Source of the DNA: Sinotaia quadrata | Lineage: Eukaryota > Mollusca > Gastropoda > Architaenioglossa > Viviparidae | DNA: 64,000 nt | Direction: 5' to 3' | Assembly (NCBI GenBank): GCA_028829895.1 | Contig: CM054181.1 | Location: forward strand, 31,143,357 to 31,207,356 | Shown: piece by piece, positions 61,930-64,000 of the stretch | Numbering within the stretch: the first letter of the stretch is position 1 | How the letters are laid out: every line of letters begins with the position of its first letter | The notes under the pieces: model-generated | The model's input: only the letters and a program-made list of their open reading frames with translations | Told to the model about the DNA's origin: nothing | Databases searched by the model: none | Program-made: the position numbers and the translations under genes

Positions 61930-62740
61930 AGCATATGTCATTATCCACTACCACAAATACAAGACAATGTTGTTACCCATTACCACCTATATTTTCCAGT
62001 GTCATTACCCACTACCACCAATATTATCCATTGTCGTTACCCATTACCACCAATTCTAGCCATTCTTACCAACTACGACCAACACTAGCCAGTGTTGTTT
62101 CCCATTACCACCAATACTAGCCAATGTCAATACCCGCTACTACCATTAGCAAATGTCATTATCCAATATACCATTCATAACCAATGTCATTATCATCTAC
62201 CACCAATATTAGCCAGTGTCATTATCTGTACCACAAATACTAGCCAGTGTGATTATCTGCTACCACCAATACTAGTCAGTGTCATTACCCACTACCACCT
62301 CTCATAACCAATGTTATTATCCACTACCACAAATATTAGGCAGTGTCATTATCCACTCCCACCATTACTAAACAGTGTCATTCACTACCACTAGCACTAG
62401 CCAGTGTCATTACCCATTACCACCAATACTAGCCAAATGCCATTACCAACTACCACCAATACTAGTTGGTGTTATTACCCACAACCACTGATACTAGCCA
62501 ATATCATCATCCACTACCTTCGATATTAGCAAGCATCATTACCCACTACTACCAATATCAGCCAGCATCATTACCCACTCCACCAACACTATCCAGTGTC
62601 ATCACCCAATACCACCAATACTAGCCAATGTCATTACCCACTACCACCAACACTAGCCAGTGTTATTACCCACTACCACTAATCATATCCAATGTCATTG
62701 CCCACTACCACCAATATTAGGTAGTGAAACATACGCCATC
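61930..62740. repeat. ~32-bp minisatellite, about 25 degenerate copies
   Basis: The unit is built on CATTACCCACTACCACCAAT and ACTAGCCAGTGT. Three overlapping + strand frames here are products of the repeat. Confidence 0.95.
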
Positions 62741-64000
62741 CACTTGTGTCCATAGCAGTCTTTAAAAAAGATTAGACATTTTCTTTTTAAACATGTGAAG
62801 AATATTCTACAACTAAGAATACTCGTGTGACGCTCTTCGCATTACTTTTGGTTGTATTGAATATGATTTCAAGGAACCTCCAAGAAAACAAACAGCATAA
62901 AAACAATACAAGTGTGTAATTTTTTTTAAAAACAGTAAATATTTGAATTTCAAGTAACTTAAAAGAAAAAAATATATTATATATCACTTGGGCATTTCAC
63001 GTTTCCCAACGTTTACATATTAGAAGTAAAAGGTTGTAATTCTGACATTTATGAATTTACCTAATTGGTTACACTTACAGTATCTGAGACAACGCATCAA
63101 ATGGTTATAGAGTGCAAAAATTACATTGATTCCAACAATCTCGAAATTTAAATTGTGCAATCAACTGATTATAGTTCTGATTATCATAATATTTATATAT
63201 AGTATAAACAAATGGTTCTAGCTTACTTTATCAGAAGTTTAGGGATATTAAGTTTAGAGATACACTATGCACATATATAGTTTCTTTATTAGTTGAATGA
63301 TACATTTTATTTTGAAATAATTTTAAATATTTTATATATTCAAGCGTGGAAATACTGGAAGAAACGAAAGAGAACCCAGTGTGCAGTGTCAGGATATTGC
63401 ATGACGTCATTATTACATAACAATACGAAACAATGTAGGGATCATGGGAGTTCTCCAGAACTGGTACGTGGATTTCTATATGTACCAGGCCTGAATAGAT
63501 CAAGTGTTTTCATTGACAGAGAAGATATAGAGATATATTTAGAGCTAAAACCATAATTGCACTGACTTGTTTTACCACATCATAAGCAGTCTGTATGCTG
63601 CAGTTTTTCTATTCTGAAACATTTTATGCATAAGCACCCATAGATGCTTGAGTCCTGTTCGCTGAAGGCGTCATTGTACTACTACGGGCCTGTTTGACAA
63701 TTTTGCTTACCACTCTGCATTCCACATACCTAGGTGTCAGTCACTCACCCTCAGTCAACAATCTCGTCTGGTAAGATGTCTTCTGCCAGATACAACTTTT
63801 CCTGAACACGCTCCTTAGCAGATATAACACATTGTGAGGTATTATTTAGCTGAGATCAAATGTCTGTAAATTAATTTTCGCCATCCTGTGCTAATAAAAA
63901 AGAAGAGCATACACATTAATTTAACTGTAGTCTGTGCTATAGCATTATACATATTTTGTGTCTTTAGACATTGTTTCATATTTATTTTAAACATTACTCA
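62741..64000. other. unannotated AT-rich sequence
   Basis: The + strand frame at 63293-63556 has a hydrophilic C-terminal half (YWKKRKRTQC... ending LELKP). I cannot assign it; no splice evidence supports it strongly. Confidence 0.45.

Noticed and set aside
63293..63556. 87-codon + strand frame ending LELKP
   Set aside because: Composition looks protein-like in its second half, but I recognise no domain and there is no clear acceptor or partner exon.

Overview
This is an intron- and repeat-rich stretch of an animal nuclear genome. It is AT-rich and contains no operons, no long uninterrupted genes and no prokaryotic signals. It carries many minisatellite arrays, (AC)n/(GA)n/(CT)n microsatellites and short hAT-type transposon remnants. 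The one gene I can identify is invertebrate in type. A lophotrochozoan, most likely a mollusc and perhaps a gastropod, fits this picture; that assignment is inference.

The recognised gene is lin-28 on the + strand, seen as two coding exons. Exon 32603-32775 encodes the second half of the cold-shock domain and the basic linker. Exon 36661-36895 encodes the two CCHC zinc knuckles and a short tail ending in TGA. The splice phases match, so an arginine codon is split across the junction. The exon for the start of the cold-shock domain (the CKWFN...VFVHQ part) was not found here. It probably lies upstream of base 1, which would make 1-32602 mostly or wholly intron. Downstream of the stop are a nearby AATAAA (37342), two perfect let-7 8-mer seed matches (39330 and 40394), a weaker let-7 match (40640) and a distant miR-125/lin-4 match (43821). 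If the 3' UTR is long, this would be the let-7/lin-4/lin-28 regulatory circuit.

Layout: 1-10.2 kb is intron-like with several minisatellites. 10.2-13.4 kb is a nearly continuous field of related TTTAAGACA-type repeats, including a very uniform 35-bp array. 13.4-32.6 kb is intron-like with many arrays, one copy of a ~0.6-kb dispersed repeat (26.1 kb) and a GC-richer patch at 27.2-28.1 kb. 32.6-36.9 kb holds the lin-28 exons; the intron between them contains arrays with reiterated splice-acceptor-like motifs. 36.9-43.9 kb is the possible 3' UTR and flank, with a possible promoter near 41.56 kb. 43.9-64 kb is intergenic or intronic, with two hAT-type miniature elements with matched 8-bp target duplications (52.5 and 59.2 kb), the second copy of the dispersed repeat (53.2 kb) and an ~800-bp minisatellite at 61.9-62.7 kb.

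Almost all other open frames are short, lie in low-complexity or tandem-repeat DNA, and show no family I recognise. No rRNA, convincing tRNA, CRISPR or complete transposase gene was seen.
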